The translations under genes were made by a program, and so were the position numbers. Shown piece after piece: positions 1 through 5,873 of a stretch of 11,546 nucleotides of DNA. Each line of letters starts with the position of its first letter. Position 1 is the first letter of the stretch. Origin of the DNA: Candidatus Nesterenkonia stercoripullorum (GTDB lineage: Bacteria; Actinomycetota; Actinomycetes; Actinomycetales; Micrococcaceae); assembly GCA_019114115.1 (NCBI GenBank), contig DXGD01000134.1, positions 1-11,546 on the forward strand. Reading direction: 5' to 3'. The notes under the pieces were generated by a model. That model was not told the origin of the DNA. It searched no databases and worked only from the letters and a program-made list of their open reading frames with translations.

Positions 1-437
1 AGTCGCGCGGCGTCGTCGGCCCCTCCGAGGGGTCCAAAGCGCGGGATGTGCTGGTTCAGCCCGACGGTCTGGAGGAGCTGCTGGCGACGATCAAGGGCGA
101 GACCCCACCTGGTGGTGCACCTCCCGCCGAAGCCGCGGAGGCGTATGAGCAGGACGTCGTCGAATATGAGCCCGGTCGTCCCGTCTCTGCTGAGGAGGCC
201 AGCGGGATGAGCCAGAGTCCGGAGGCGCACCAGGCGCAGGCTCAGGCCGCAGAGGGGCAGCACGGTGGTTCTGGCCCGGTGCCCGAGGGTGGATCGACGA
301 TGTCGCATGACAGCGCCGACCTCATCGCTCGTGATCTGGCAGAGCGCACTGGCGCCCTGCCGCAGGCCCATGATTATTTCGATGGTGACGACGACGATGA
401 TTCGGGCGAGGACGCCTGGAAGCTGACGGGCCGATGA
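1..437 (+). CDS. ftsK: DNA translocase FtsK, C-terminal end (5' truncated by window edge)
   Basis: This is the 3' end of a septal DNA translocase; the first whole codon is at base 3. The first residues, [17 protein letters not shown], match the end of the FtsK gamma winged-helix domain, which in this family reads KOPS polarity sequences and contacts XerD at dif. The ATPase motor lies upstream, outside the window. About 125 residues follow the winged helix: a Pro/Ala/Glu/Gln-rich low-complexity stretch, then a conserved-looking end with YFDGDDDDD and a terminal DAWKLTGR. Many FtsK proteins stop soon after gamma, so this acidic tail is long, and its role is unknown to me. The TGA stop overlaps the pgsA ATG as ATGA, so the two are probably co-translated. 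The GTG at 48 is internal and not the real start. Confidence 0.88.
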   Translation, partial: SRGVVGPSEGSKARDVLVQPDGLEELLATIKGETPPGGAPPAEAAEAYEQDVVEYEPGRPVSAEEASGMSQSPEAHQAQAQAAEGQHGGSGPVPEGGSTMSHDSADLIARDLAERTGALPQAHDYFDGDDDDDSGEDAWKLTGR

Positions 438-1084
438 GCGCAGACCCAGAGCCGAAGGGCACACCCAGTCAGCCGCATGTTCCCCTGCTGAACATCGCGA
501 ACATCCTCACCATGCTCCGGATCGCGCTGGTGCCGGTTTTCGTCGCGGCCCTGATCGTCGACGCCGAGGGTCCCTTGAGCGGAGCCCTGCAGGGGGATTT
601 CCACGCCGAAGATGGCCTGTGGCGCTGGATTGCCGCCGCAATCTTCATCGGTGCGATCATCACCGACAAGATCGACGGCGACCTGGCACGGTCCCGCGGG
701 CTGATCACCGACTTCGGCAAGATCGCCGACCCGATCGCCGACAAGCTCCTCATCGGCGCTGGCCTGGTCATGCTGTCGCTGCTCAGTGAGCTGCCCTGGT
801 GGGTGACTGTGGTGATCCTTGCCCGCGAGCTGGGCGTGACACTGCTGCGCATGATCGTCATCCGGTACGGAGTCATCCCGGCCTCGCGCGGGGGGAAGCT
901 CAAGACTGTGCTGCAGAGCGCAGGACTCATCCTGATGCTGCTGCCACTGGGCACTTTCGCCTCCTGGCTGCCTGTCGTGGCGTTCTGGATCATGATCGTG
1001 GCGCTGGTGGTCACTGTCGTGACCGGCATCGACTACCTGATCTCCGCGCTGCGGATGCGAGCAGCAGCGCGCGGCAGGCAGTAG
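434..1084 (+). CDS. pgsA: CDP-diacylglycerol--glycerol-3-phosphate 3-phosphatidyltransferase
   Basis: An integral membrane CDP-alcohol phosphatidyltransferase of 216 residues, near the usual size. It should join CDP-diacylglycerol to glycerol-3-phosphate to make phosphatidylglycerol phosphate, the precursor of phosphatidylglycerol and cardiolipin. The family signature DxxDGxxARx8Gx3Dx3D is complete: D78, D81, G82, A85, R86, G95, D99 and D103. Hydrophobic segments lie near residues 28-43, 64-76, 104-118, 121-140, 160-172 and 176-195. The first 18 residues are polar and Pro-rich. The start ATG overlaps the ftsK stop, as in a translationally coupled pair. The ftsK-pgsA-clgR order is common in actinobacteria (pgsA3 in mycobacteria), which favours PgsA over an inositol-using relative, but the exact acceptor alcohol is inferred. 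Confidence 0.92.
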   Translation: MSADPEPKGTPSQPHVPLLNIANILTMLRIALVPVFVAALIVDAEGPLSGALQGDFHAEDGLWRWIAAAIFIGAIITDKIDGDLARSRGLITDFGKIADPIADKLLIGAGLVMLSLLSELPWWVTVVILARELGVTLLRMIVIRYGVIPASRGGKLKTVLQSAGLILMLLPLGTFASWLPVVAFWIMIVALVVTVVTGIDYLISALRMRAAARGRQ

Positions 1085-1093
1085 CGCGGGCAG

Positions 1094-1705
1094 ATGAGAC
1101 ACGCGCAGGGGGCAGGATCCGCTGGCGCTGACCGTGCCGGCACAGAAGCCGGTGCGACTGCGCGCGAGCCGGCGCACTTCCGGCTCGTGGCAGACCTCGA
1201 GCTGCGCGGCCTGACGGTCGCCACTGGAGAATCCCTGACCGCAGGAGCTCTGAGCAGCCACCTCGCGGAGGTCCCCGGCGTCTCAGCGGTGCTCCGCGGC
1301 GGGGTCGTCGCCTATTGCAACGAGGTGAAGCAGAGCGTGCTCGCAGTGGATGCGGAGCTCCTGCGGAGGCGCGGGGCCGTCGACGCCGCCGTGGCGGCCC
1401 AGATGGCCGCAGGCGCTGCGCAGGCCACAGGGGCTCTGCTGGGCGTTTCCACCACCGGCGTGGCAGGACCGGAACCGCACCAGGGCAAACCGGTGGGAAC
1501 CGTCTTCGTCGGTGTGGCCTTCGCTGCCGGAGTGCGCGACCTGGTTCAGCTGCCACCGCAGGCTGTGGAGCTCACCAGCGGCAATTCTGCCGAGTCAGAA
1601 TGGATCAGCGGTGCCGTGCAGCTCCAGTGCACCGGAGGTCGGGCTGCCGTGCGAGAGCAGAGCGTGTCCCGCTCCGTCCTGGTTGTCCAGGAAATGCTCA
1701 GGTAA
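1094..1705 (+). CDS. cinA: CinA C-terminal domain protein, probable nicotinamide-nucleotide amidohydrolase (PncC)
   Basis: A stand-alone CinA C-terminal domain of 203 residues; there is no N-terminal molybdopterin-binding-like domain, as is usual in actinobacteria. PncC enzymes deamidate NMN to nicotinic acid mononucleotide in NAD salvage. Visible motifs are GESLTAG at 45-51 (holding the expected catalytic Ser47), AYCNEVK at 73-79, TTGVAGP at 120-126 and GKPVGTV at 131-137. Two oddities are seen. About 25 residues (154-178) appear inserted before the final helix, and the usual GDR turn reads GGR (181-183). The first 27 residues are Ala/Gly-rich, so the true start could be later. Only 9 bases separate it from pgsA, and the ribosome binding site is weak. 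Function is inferred from the family. Confidence 0.87.
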   Translation: MRHAQGAGSAGADRAGTEAGATAREPAHFRLVADLELRGLTVATGESLTAGALSSHLAEVPGVSAVLRGGVVAYCNEVKQSVLAVDAELLRRRGAVDAAVAAQMAAGAAQATGALLGVSTTGVAGPEPHQGKPVGTVFVGVAFAAGVRDLVQLPPQAVELTSGNSAESEWISGAVQLQCTGGRAAVREQSVSRSVLVVQEMLR

Positions 1706-1900
1706 CCCTCACATCCCGCTCGGTGAGTGTGCATAGACTGTGTTCGGTGACTTCGTGTGCATCTGCTTCCGTGCCGGGGAACAAAACCAGCGGAGATGAA
1801 GTTGAATGCAGGTGAAGCGCCTGAATCACACACGCTGTGAGGTACACAACCGGCTTGCTCAAAACATGGCGCAGGGCGAGAGGTCCGAAGGAGAGAGTCC
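1706..1900 (+). other. Intergenic region upstream of clgR
   Basis: This 195-base gap has lower GC than its neighbours. It holds the TAGACT candidate promoter, a possible 22-residue frame (1747-1815), a small TGTG/CACA inverted repeat near 1838-1850, and a good clgR ribosome binding site, GAAGGAG at 1887-1893. ClgR proteins of other actinobacteria control their own promoters through CGC/GCG half-sites, but I could not find a clear full-length copy here. Confidence 0.5.
1734..1739 (+). promoter_or_regulatory. Candidate -10 element (TAGACT) upstream of clgR
   Basis: TAGACT fits the actinobacterial -10 pattern TANNNT and is followed by G, as at two other promoter-like sites in this window (2494 and 5310). 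No convincing -35 hexamer is seen at 16-18 bases. A GTG seven bases downstream (1747) would begin a leaderless 22-codon reading frame. The clgR start is 161 bases away, so this promoter would give a long 5' leader. Confidence 0.35.
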
Positions 1901-2362
1901 ATGGTGAGACAACCTGTCACGATCAATGGTGTCACCCGCTGGCGTGACACCGAAGCTGAGGCCACCCCATCTGCTGAGATGAAGGAAGCGAAGGGCGTCG
2001 TCCTTCGCCAGGAAATCGGTGACGTCCTGCGCAGCATCCGGCAGACCGAAGGGCGCACTCTGCGCGATGTGTCTCACGACGCACGCGTCTCGCTGGGATA
2101 CCTCTCGGAGGTGGAGCGCGGCCAGAAAGAGGCGTCCTCAGAGTTGCTGGCCTCCATCTGCATCGCGTTGGATGTGCCGCTGTCTGCGATGCTCGCCCAA
2201 GTGGCCGAGCGCATCGCAGTAGCAGAAGGCCTGCACGTGCCGGACACTGTGCCCACTGAATTCCAGCAGGAGTTCGGACATGACGTCACCGGGCGCGATA
2301 TCTCGCATGAGACCGGTGAATGGCACCGAGTCTCGCCGCTGGCCCCCGGCGTATCAGCCTGA
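1901..2362 (+). CDS. clgR: XRE-type transcriptional regulator ClgR (Clp gene regulator)
   Basis: A 153-residue regulator with one Cro/C1-type helix-turn-helix. Residues 34-90 contain the ClgR hallmark run ([14 protein letters not shown], then [19 protein letters not shown]), and the DNA-reading helices lie near 53-79. In Corynebacterium, Streptomyces and Mycobacterium, ClgR activates clpP/clpC and other stress genes and is itself a Clp substrate. Here the tail ends in PGVSA, a small nonpolar end that could serve as a degron; this is inference. The ATG at 1901 is chosen because GAAGGAG lies about 7 bases upstream. The extra N-terminus (residues 1-33, with GVTRWRD) precedes the domain. Its place between pgsA/cinA and recA is the conserved actinobacterial location. 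Two hairpins follow the stop. Confidence 0.93.
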   Translation: MVRQPVTINGVTRWRDTEAEATPSAEMKEAKGVVLRQEIGDVLRSIRQTEGRTLRDVSHDARVSLGYLSEVERGQKEASSELLASICIALDVPLSAMLAQVAERIAVAEGLHVPDTVPTEFQQEFGHDVTGRDISHETGEWHRVSPLAPGVSA

Positions 2363-2367
2363 TTCCG

Positions 2368-2430
2368 GAAGCCGGGCTCGCCGGCCATCTCAGGTCTGCG
2401 AACCCGGCTTCTCGCAGCGGGTCCGCTGCG
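2368..2430 (+). terminator. Tandem hairpins downstream of clgR, probable terminator
   Basis: Two GC-rich stem-loops begin 6 bases after the clgR stop. The first pairs GAAGCCGGG (2368-2376) with CCCGGCTTC (2403-2411), and continues past one mismatch with TCGC/GCGA (2378-2381 with 2398-2401). The second is a perfect 8-bp stem, CGCAGCGG (2413-2420) with CCGCTGCG (2423-2430), and a 2-base loop. There is no U-tract, which is common for actinobacterial terminators. The next gene has its own promoter-like sequence, which fits a transcription boundary here. Confidence 0.65.
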
Positions 2431-2493
2431 GGATGGAAGATCGCCCAGGTCAGATAGTCATGACCGCGCGTGGGATCGGCCCTGAAGTGGCCT

Positions 2494-2499
2494 TAGACT
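2494..2499 (+). promoter_or_regulatory. Candidate -10 element for the marR-family gene; leaderless start likely
   Basis: TAGACT ends 6 bases before the ATG at 2506, so a normal +1 position would fall on the A of the start codon. No Shine-Dalgarno sequence lies upstream of this ATG, which fits a leaderless mRNA, a frequent arrangement in actinobacteria. No clear -35 hexamer is seen (TGGGAT at 17 bases). Confidence 0.5.
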
Positions 2500-2505
2500 G
2501 AAGAC

Positions 2506-3066
2506 ATGGATAGTGACGACCGCAGAAGCACAGTCACCGCGCTTGAGGCCGAATTCAACCGACTCTTCGTCCGGCGGCGTTTCAACGCCTTGCAGCTGGC
2601 GCGCCAGATCGACTCGGAAATCGAGCCGGCGTCCTACTCCGTTCTGGCCACGTTGCAGCAGTACGGACCTCAGCGAATGACGTCCATCGCACGTCACCTC
2701 GGTATCGGCAAGCCCACGTTGTCCCGCCAGCTGACGACGCTGGCGGCCCGTGGCTTCGTGGTCAAGGCGACAGACCCCGCCGATGGCAGAGCCCAGGTGA
2801 TCTCACTGACGGAGACCGGCACATCACGGCTGGAGGAAGCTCAGCGAACCCGTGCTGAGCGGTACCTGAGCATGCTCGAAACCTGGGACGTCAGTGATAT
2901 CAATGCCCTGCACGAGCTCGTGGCGAAGCTGAATCGCACCTATGTGGCATTCGATGCAGACCCCGAAGCGGAGATCGCCGCGCGTGCCCACGACCCATCA
3001 TCGATCGCAGCAGCCCCATCCTCCTCAGCTGCGTCGGCTACGGCAGGAGAACCCCGCGACACATGA
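2506..3066 (+). CDS. MarR-family winged-helix transcriptional regulator
   Basis: A 186-residue MarR-type dimeric DNA-binding protein. Helical dimerisation segments are at about 10-38 and 108-148. The winged helix spans about 42-106: recognition region IARHLGIGKPTLSRQL (61-76) and a wing with DPADGRAQVISLTETG (91-106), which carries the family's conserved Asp and Arg. Residues 150-186 form an Ala/Ser-rich, probably disordered tail not typical of the family. Its ligand and targets cannot be read from sequence. The start at 2506 is supported by a -10 element at leaderless distance. The stop overlaps the next gene as ATGA, so it is co-expressed with the DUF3046 gene. In mycobacteria the space between clgR and recA holds other genes such as the PspA homologue, so this regulator is a lineage-specific occupant. 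Confidence 0.85.
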   Translation: MDSDDRRSTVTALEAEFNRLFVRRRFNALQLARQIDSEIEPASYSVLATLQQYGPQRMTSIARHLGIGKPTLSRQLTTLAARGFVVKATDPADGRAQVISLTETGTSRLEEAQRTRAERYLSMLETWDVSDINALHELVAKLNRTYVAFDADPEAEIAARAHDPSSIAAAPSSSAASATAGEPRDT

Positions 3067-3281
3067 CGCTGAGCAAGTTCTGGTTCCTCATGGAAGGCGA
3101 ATTCGGCGAGAACTACGCCCACGTGCTGGCAGGCACGCTCGTCCTCGGGCCTTTCCAGCTGACGGCTTCAGAGGCGCTGAACGCAGGTATCGCGCCGGCA
3201 GAGATCTGGCATGCTGTATGTGAGCAGCAGGACGTCCCCGATCATCGGCGCCTGGGGCGGGACATCCCGCCTGTCCGCTGA
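3063..3281 (+). CDS. DUF3046 family small protein
   Basis: A 72-residue protein matching the actinobacterial DUF3046 family, which usually sits just upstream of recA. The family pattern is visible: an N-terminal helix with FWFLMEGEFGENYAHVLA (6-23), a central L-T-A-S-E-A-L-N-A-G segment (33-42), then IWHAVCEQQDVP (48-59). The function of this family is not known. The last 13 residues, after DVP, run past where many members end. ATG at 3063 overlaps the upstream MarR stop (ATGA), so translation is probably coupled. The recA control region begins directly after it. Confidence 0.85.
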   Translation: MTLSKFWFLMEGEFGENYAHVLAGTLVLGPFQLTASEALNAGIAPAEIWHAVCEQQDVPDHRRLGRDIPPVR

Positions 3282-3320
3282 TGACCGCCCGAAATCCGCG
3301 GGGCAACACGCGGGCGCGCA

Positions 3321-3336
3321 TCGAAGATATATTCGA
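3321..3336 (+). promoter_or_regulatory. LexA-like SOS box upstream of recA
   Basis: TCGAAGATATATTCGA is a 16-base near-perfect palindrome that lines up with the actinobacterial LexA box TCGAAC-N4-GTTCGA, keeping both TCGAA and TTCGA arms and differing at the two inner positions. It lies where a -35 element would be for -10-like TAGAGT at 3347-3352 (or TACTAG at 3344-3349), so a bound repressor would block that promoter. The recA start is 178 bases downstream. Confidence 0.55.
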
Positions 3337-3419
3337 TCTCGTGTACTAGAGTTTTCCCCAGAAGCCAGACGCCGACCCTCGAAGCGCTCATCTCCCCACA
3401 GTCGTCCTGACACCGGAGC

Positions 3420-3442
3420 ATGTCACAGGGGGTCCGTAGTCT
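3420..3442 (+). promoter_or_regulatory. PafBC-type (RecA-NDp) DNA-damage promoter of recA
   Basis: The mycobacterial LexA-independent damage promoter has the form TTGTCRGTG-N8-TANNNT and is activated by PafBC. Here ATGTCACAG (3420-3428, 6 of 9 matches including the TGTCR core) is followed by exactly 8 bases and TAGTCT (3437-3442). The predicted start of transcription is about 3449, giving a 5' leader of about 66 bases. It is the proximal promoter with the LexA-like site upstream, the same order as in Mycobacterium tuberculosis recA. Confidence 0.5.
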
Positions 3443-3514
3443 GGTCGCGAACGTAGTTCACAAGGTGCTGGAGCATCTGGTGAGCGGAACCCACAACTAC
3501 TCACGAGGTGAATC

Positions 3515-4561
3515 ATGGCATCGAGTCCAGATCGTCAGAAGGCACTGGAAACTGCCCTGGCCCAGATCGACAAGCAGTATGGCAAAGGCTCCGTGATGCG
3601 GCTCGGCGATGAGACCCGGGCGCCTATCGAGACAATCTCCACATCGTCCATCGCGATGGACGCCGCCCTCGGCATCGGCGGCTTCCCGCGGGGTCGCGTC
3701 GTGGAAATCTACGGTCCGGAGTCCTCAGGTAAGACGACAGTTGCGCTGCACGCCGTCGCCAGTGCCCAGCGCAGCGGTGGTATCGCCGCGTTCATCGACG
3801 CTGAGCACGCCCTTGACCCTGTGTATGCGGAGAAGCTGGGCGTGGATACCGACGCGCTACTGGTGTCCCAGCCGGACACCGGTGAGCAGGCGCTGGAGAT
3901 CATGGACATGCTCGTCAGCTCAGGTTCGCTGGACATCGTGGTGATCGACTCGGTGGCCGCCCTGGTGCCGCGCGCCGAAATCGAAGGCGAGATGGGCGAT
4001 TCCCACGTGGGCCTGCAGGCGCGGCTCATGTCCCAGGCGTTGCGCAAGATCACCGGACGCCTCGCGCAGACCAAGACGACGGCGATCTTCATCAACCAGC
4101 TGCGCGAGAAGGTGGGCGTCTTCTTCGGCTCTCCCGAAACGACGTCCGGCGGCAAGGCGCTGAAATTCTATGCATCAGTCCGTGTGGACGTGCGCCGCAT
4201 TGAGACGCTCAAAGAGGGCACGAACCCTGTGGGCAACCGCACCCGAGCCAAGATCGTGAAGAACAAGATGGCGCCGCCATTCAAACAGGCTGAGTTCGAC
4301 ATCCTGTACGGGGAAGGCATCTCCCGGGAGGGCGGGCTCATCGATATGGGCGTCGAGCACGGCCTGGTCAAGAAATCCGGAGCCTGGTTCACCTACGACG
4401 GTGATCAGCTCGGACAAGGCAAAGAGAAGGCCCGGCAGTTCTTGAAGGACAATCCTGACCTGGCCGACGAGATTGAGCGTCGTACCAAGGAGAAGCTGGG
4501 GATCATCCAGCCCGCACAGCACGGTGACGAAGGGCCCGACCTGAAAGCAGTTGACGCGTGA
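3515..4561 (+). CDS. recA: Recombinase RecA
   Basis: A full-length, intein-free RecA of 348 residues. It forms ATP-dependent filaments on single-stranded DNA, drives strand exchange and stimulates LexA self-cleavage. Visible features: Walker A GPESSGKT (67-74), the catalytic glutamate region DAEHALDP (95-102), Walker B IVVID (141-145), loop L1 near 156-167, and INQLREKVG (193-201) leading into loop L2 with [14 protein letters not shown] (203-216). The C-terminal domain ends in an acidic tail ([12 protein letters not shown]) of the kind that moderates DNA binding. The ATG at 3515 is preceded by GAGGTG (3505-3510). It is transcribed from the damage-responsive region upstream, and recX follows after 19 bases with no terminator between. 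Confidence 0.98.
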   Translation: MASSPDRQKALETALAQIDKQYGKGSVMRLGDETRAPIETISTSSIAMDAALGIGGFPRGRVVEIYGPESSGKTTVALHAVASAQRSGGIAAFIDAEHALDPVYAEKLGVDTDALLVSQPDTGEQALEIMDMLVSSGSLDIVVIDSVAALVPRAEIEGEMGDSHVGLQARLMSQALRKITGRLAQTKTTAIFINQLREKVGVFFGSPETTSGGKALKFYASVRVDVRRIETLKEGTNPVGNRTRAKIVKNKMAPPFKQAEFDILYGEGISREGGLIDMGVEHGLVKKSGAWFTYDGDQLGQGKEKARQFLKDNPDLADEIERRTKEKLGIIQPAQHGDEGPDLKAVDA

Positions 4562-4580
4562 GCGCTGACGGAGTGTGACG

Positions 4581-5291
4581 ATGAATCCCGAGCAGAAGGC
4601 GACGCTCGCCCAGCTGCGCGACGCTGTTGAGCGAATCGAGGCGGGGGAGTCCGAGGAAGAGGCCCCCGACTCGAGGAGCCCGAATCTCCCTTCGGAACCC
4701 GATGTTTCTGCGACCGGTGCATCTGAAGCCAGTGCACCGGAGCTCAGTGCACCGGAGCTCGGTTCGGGGCCCGGCCACGCAGGTGAGGCTCCGGAGCACA
4801 CCTACGAAAAGGCTCGCTCACTCGTCCTGCGTAAGATCACCGGATCGCCGAAGAGTCGCTATCAGCTCGATAAGGCACTCCGAGAGAAGGAATACCCGCA
4901 GGAGCTCATCAGTGCGGTGCTGGACCGCCTTGAAGAAGTGCATCTGATCGATGATGCGGCCTTTGCCCGTAGCTGGGTGAGGACTCGGCATGAGTCGAAG
5001 AACCTCGGGCGGCGTATGCTGCGGCAAGAACTGCGGGAGAAGGGGATCTCAGAGGAGACGGCTGAGGCTGCGGTGAGTGCGCTCAGCGACGAGGATGATG
5101 ATTCGGCTGCCCGAGAGCTGATCGACAACAAGCTCAGGACCGTCGCCGTCCCGCAAGGGAACTCTCCTGAAGACCGGAAAGAGCGGGACAAGATTGCACG
5201 CCGCCTCGTGGGGGCGCTAGGTCGCCGCGGTCACGCTCCTGGTGCCGCACTGAAGCTTGTCCGGGAGGCTCTGGACGAGCGCGCTGCGTAG
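4581..5291 (+). CDS. recX: Regulatory protein RecX
   Basis: RecX binds the RecA filament and limits its activity. The conserved domain starts near residue 74 (TYEKARSLVLRKI) and contains the repeated three-helix units: SRYQLDKALREKEY (about 85-98), IDDAAFARSWVRTRHE (about 116-131) and LGRRMLRQELREKGIS (about 135-150), followed by a third weaker unit. The first 73 residues are an acidic Ser/Pro/Glu-rich linker holding the duplication SAPELSAPEL (51-60). ATG 4581 is preferred to the in-frame GTG at 4575 because GGAG (4570-4573) is well spaced only for the ATG. The gene is 19 bases from recA, so it shares the recA promoters. Length is 236 residues, longer than many RecX because of the linker. 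Confidence 0.93.
   Translation: MNPEQKATLAQLRDAVERIEAGESEEEAPDSRSPNLPSEPDVSATGASEASAPELSAPELGSGPGHAGEAPEHTYEKARSLVLRKITGSPKSRYQLDKALREKEYPQELISAVLDRLEEVHLIDDAAFARSWVRTRHESKNLGRRMLRQELREKGISEETAEAAVSALSDEDDDSAARELIDNKLRTVAVPQGNSPEDRKERDKIARRLVGALGRRGHAPGAALKLVREALDERAA
4714..4760 (+). repeat. 15-bp tandem duplication with overlapping inverted repeats inside recX
   Basis: AGTGCACCGGAGCTC occurs twice head to tail (4731-4745 and 4746-4760), an in-frame five-codon duplication giving SAPEL twice. CCGGTGCA at 4714-4721 is the exact reverse complement of TGCACCGG in both copies (4733-4740 and 4748-4755), so the transcript could form either of two stems. Each copy also ends in the self-complementary GAGCTC, allowing a third stem. 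Confidence 0.8.
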
Positions 5292-5309
5292 CGCACCGGT
5301 TCTGACGAG

Positions 5310-5315
5310 TAGACT
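5310..5315 (+). promoter_or_regulatory. Candidate -10 element (TAGACT) upstream of miaB
   Basis: TAGACT followed by G recurs here 51 bases before the miaB ATG, in the only gap (69 bases) of the recX-miaB-miaA run. Transcription would begin near 5322, just before an ATG at 5329 that opens an 11-codon frame ending within the miaB start. No clear -35 is seen. A small stem, GCGCT/AGCGC (5281-5294), spans the recX stop just upstream. Confidence 0.35.
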
Positions 5316-5360
5316 GGGGCAGCACCCGATGGATACTGATCTGACTGCATGTGAGCTTCT

Positions 5361-5819
5361 ATGACTGAGACTTTGACCCCGACGCAGCACGCGGCCTCGG
5401 CCGTCGCTGCTGACGCACACGCCTTCGAGACGCAGAGCACCGCTGCGCGCACCTATGAAGTGCGGACTTTCGGCTGTCAGATGAACGTCCATGATTCGGA
5501 GCGGATCTCCGGGCTCCTGGAAGACTCAGGCTACCGGCGGGCCGATGACGGCGCCGTGGCCGACGTCGTCGTCTTCAATACCTGTGCGGTGCGGGAGAAC
5601 GCGGACAACAGGCTCTACGGAAACCTTGGCCAGCTGCGGCCCGTCAAGCAGGACAGGCCCGGGATGCAGATCGCCGTGGGCGGCTGCCTGGCGCAGAAGG
5701 ACCAGTCGGCAGTCCAGGAGAAGGCCCCGTGGGTGGACGTGGTCTTCGGTACGCACAATATCGGCTCGCTGCCCACCCTGCTCGAGCGGTCCCGGCACAA
5801 CAGCGATGCTGAGATCTAG
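5361..5819 (+). CDS. MiaB N-terminal fragment (UPF0004 domain), truncated at TAG
   Basis: The 152 residues before the stop hold a 30-residue variable N-terminus and a complete UPF0004 domain. The three cysteines that bind the auxiliary Fe-S cluster are present: C39 in TFGCQMN, C75 in NTCAVRENA and C109 in VGGCLAQK. Without the radical SAM half this fragment should be inactive in methylthiolation. The ATG at 5361 has no good Shine-Dalgarno sequence; it overlaps the stop of a short upstream frame, or an internal weak site is used. Confidence 0.6.
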   Translation: MTETLTPTQHAASAVAADAHAFETQSTAARTYEVRTFGCQMNVHDSERISGLLEDSGYRRADDGAVADVVVFNTCAVRENADNRLYGNLGQLRPVKQDRPGMQIAVGGCLAQKDQSAVQEKAPWVDVVFGTHNIGSLPTLLERSRHNSDAEI

Positions 5820-5873
5820 ATCCTCGATGCCCTGGAAACCTTCCCGTCCACGCTTCCGACGAAGCGAGAGGCG

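Noticed and set aside
374..1261. A 295-codon minus-strand open frame over pgsA and cinA
   Set aside because: It is antisense to two genes with complete family motifs; its product is Gln/His/Asp-rich with no recognisable domain, as expected for a shadow frame in GC-rich DNA.
5817..5819. Pyrrolysine insertion at the miaB TAG
   Set aside because: Nothing in the window suggests a pyrrolysine system, MiaB proteins do not use it, and the position is not catalytic; a point mutation is simpler.
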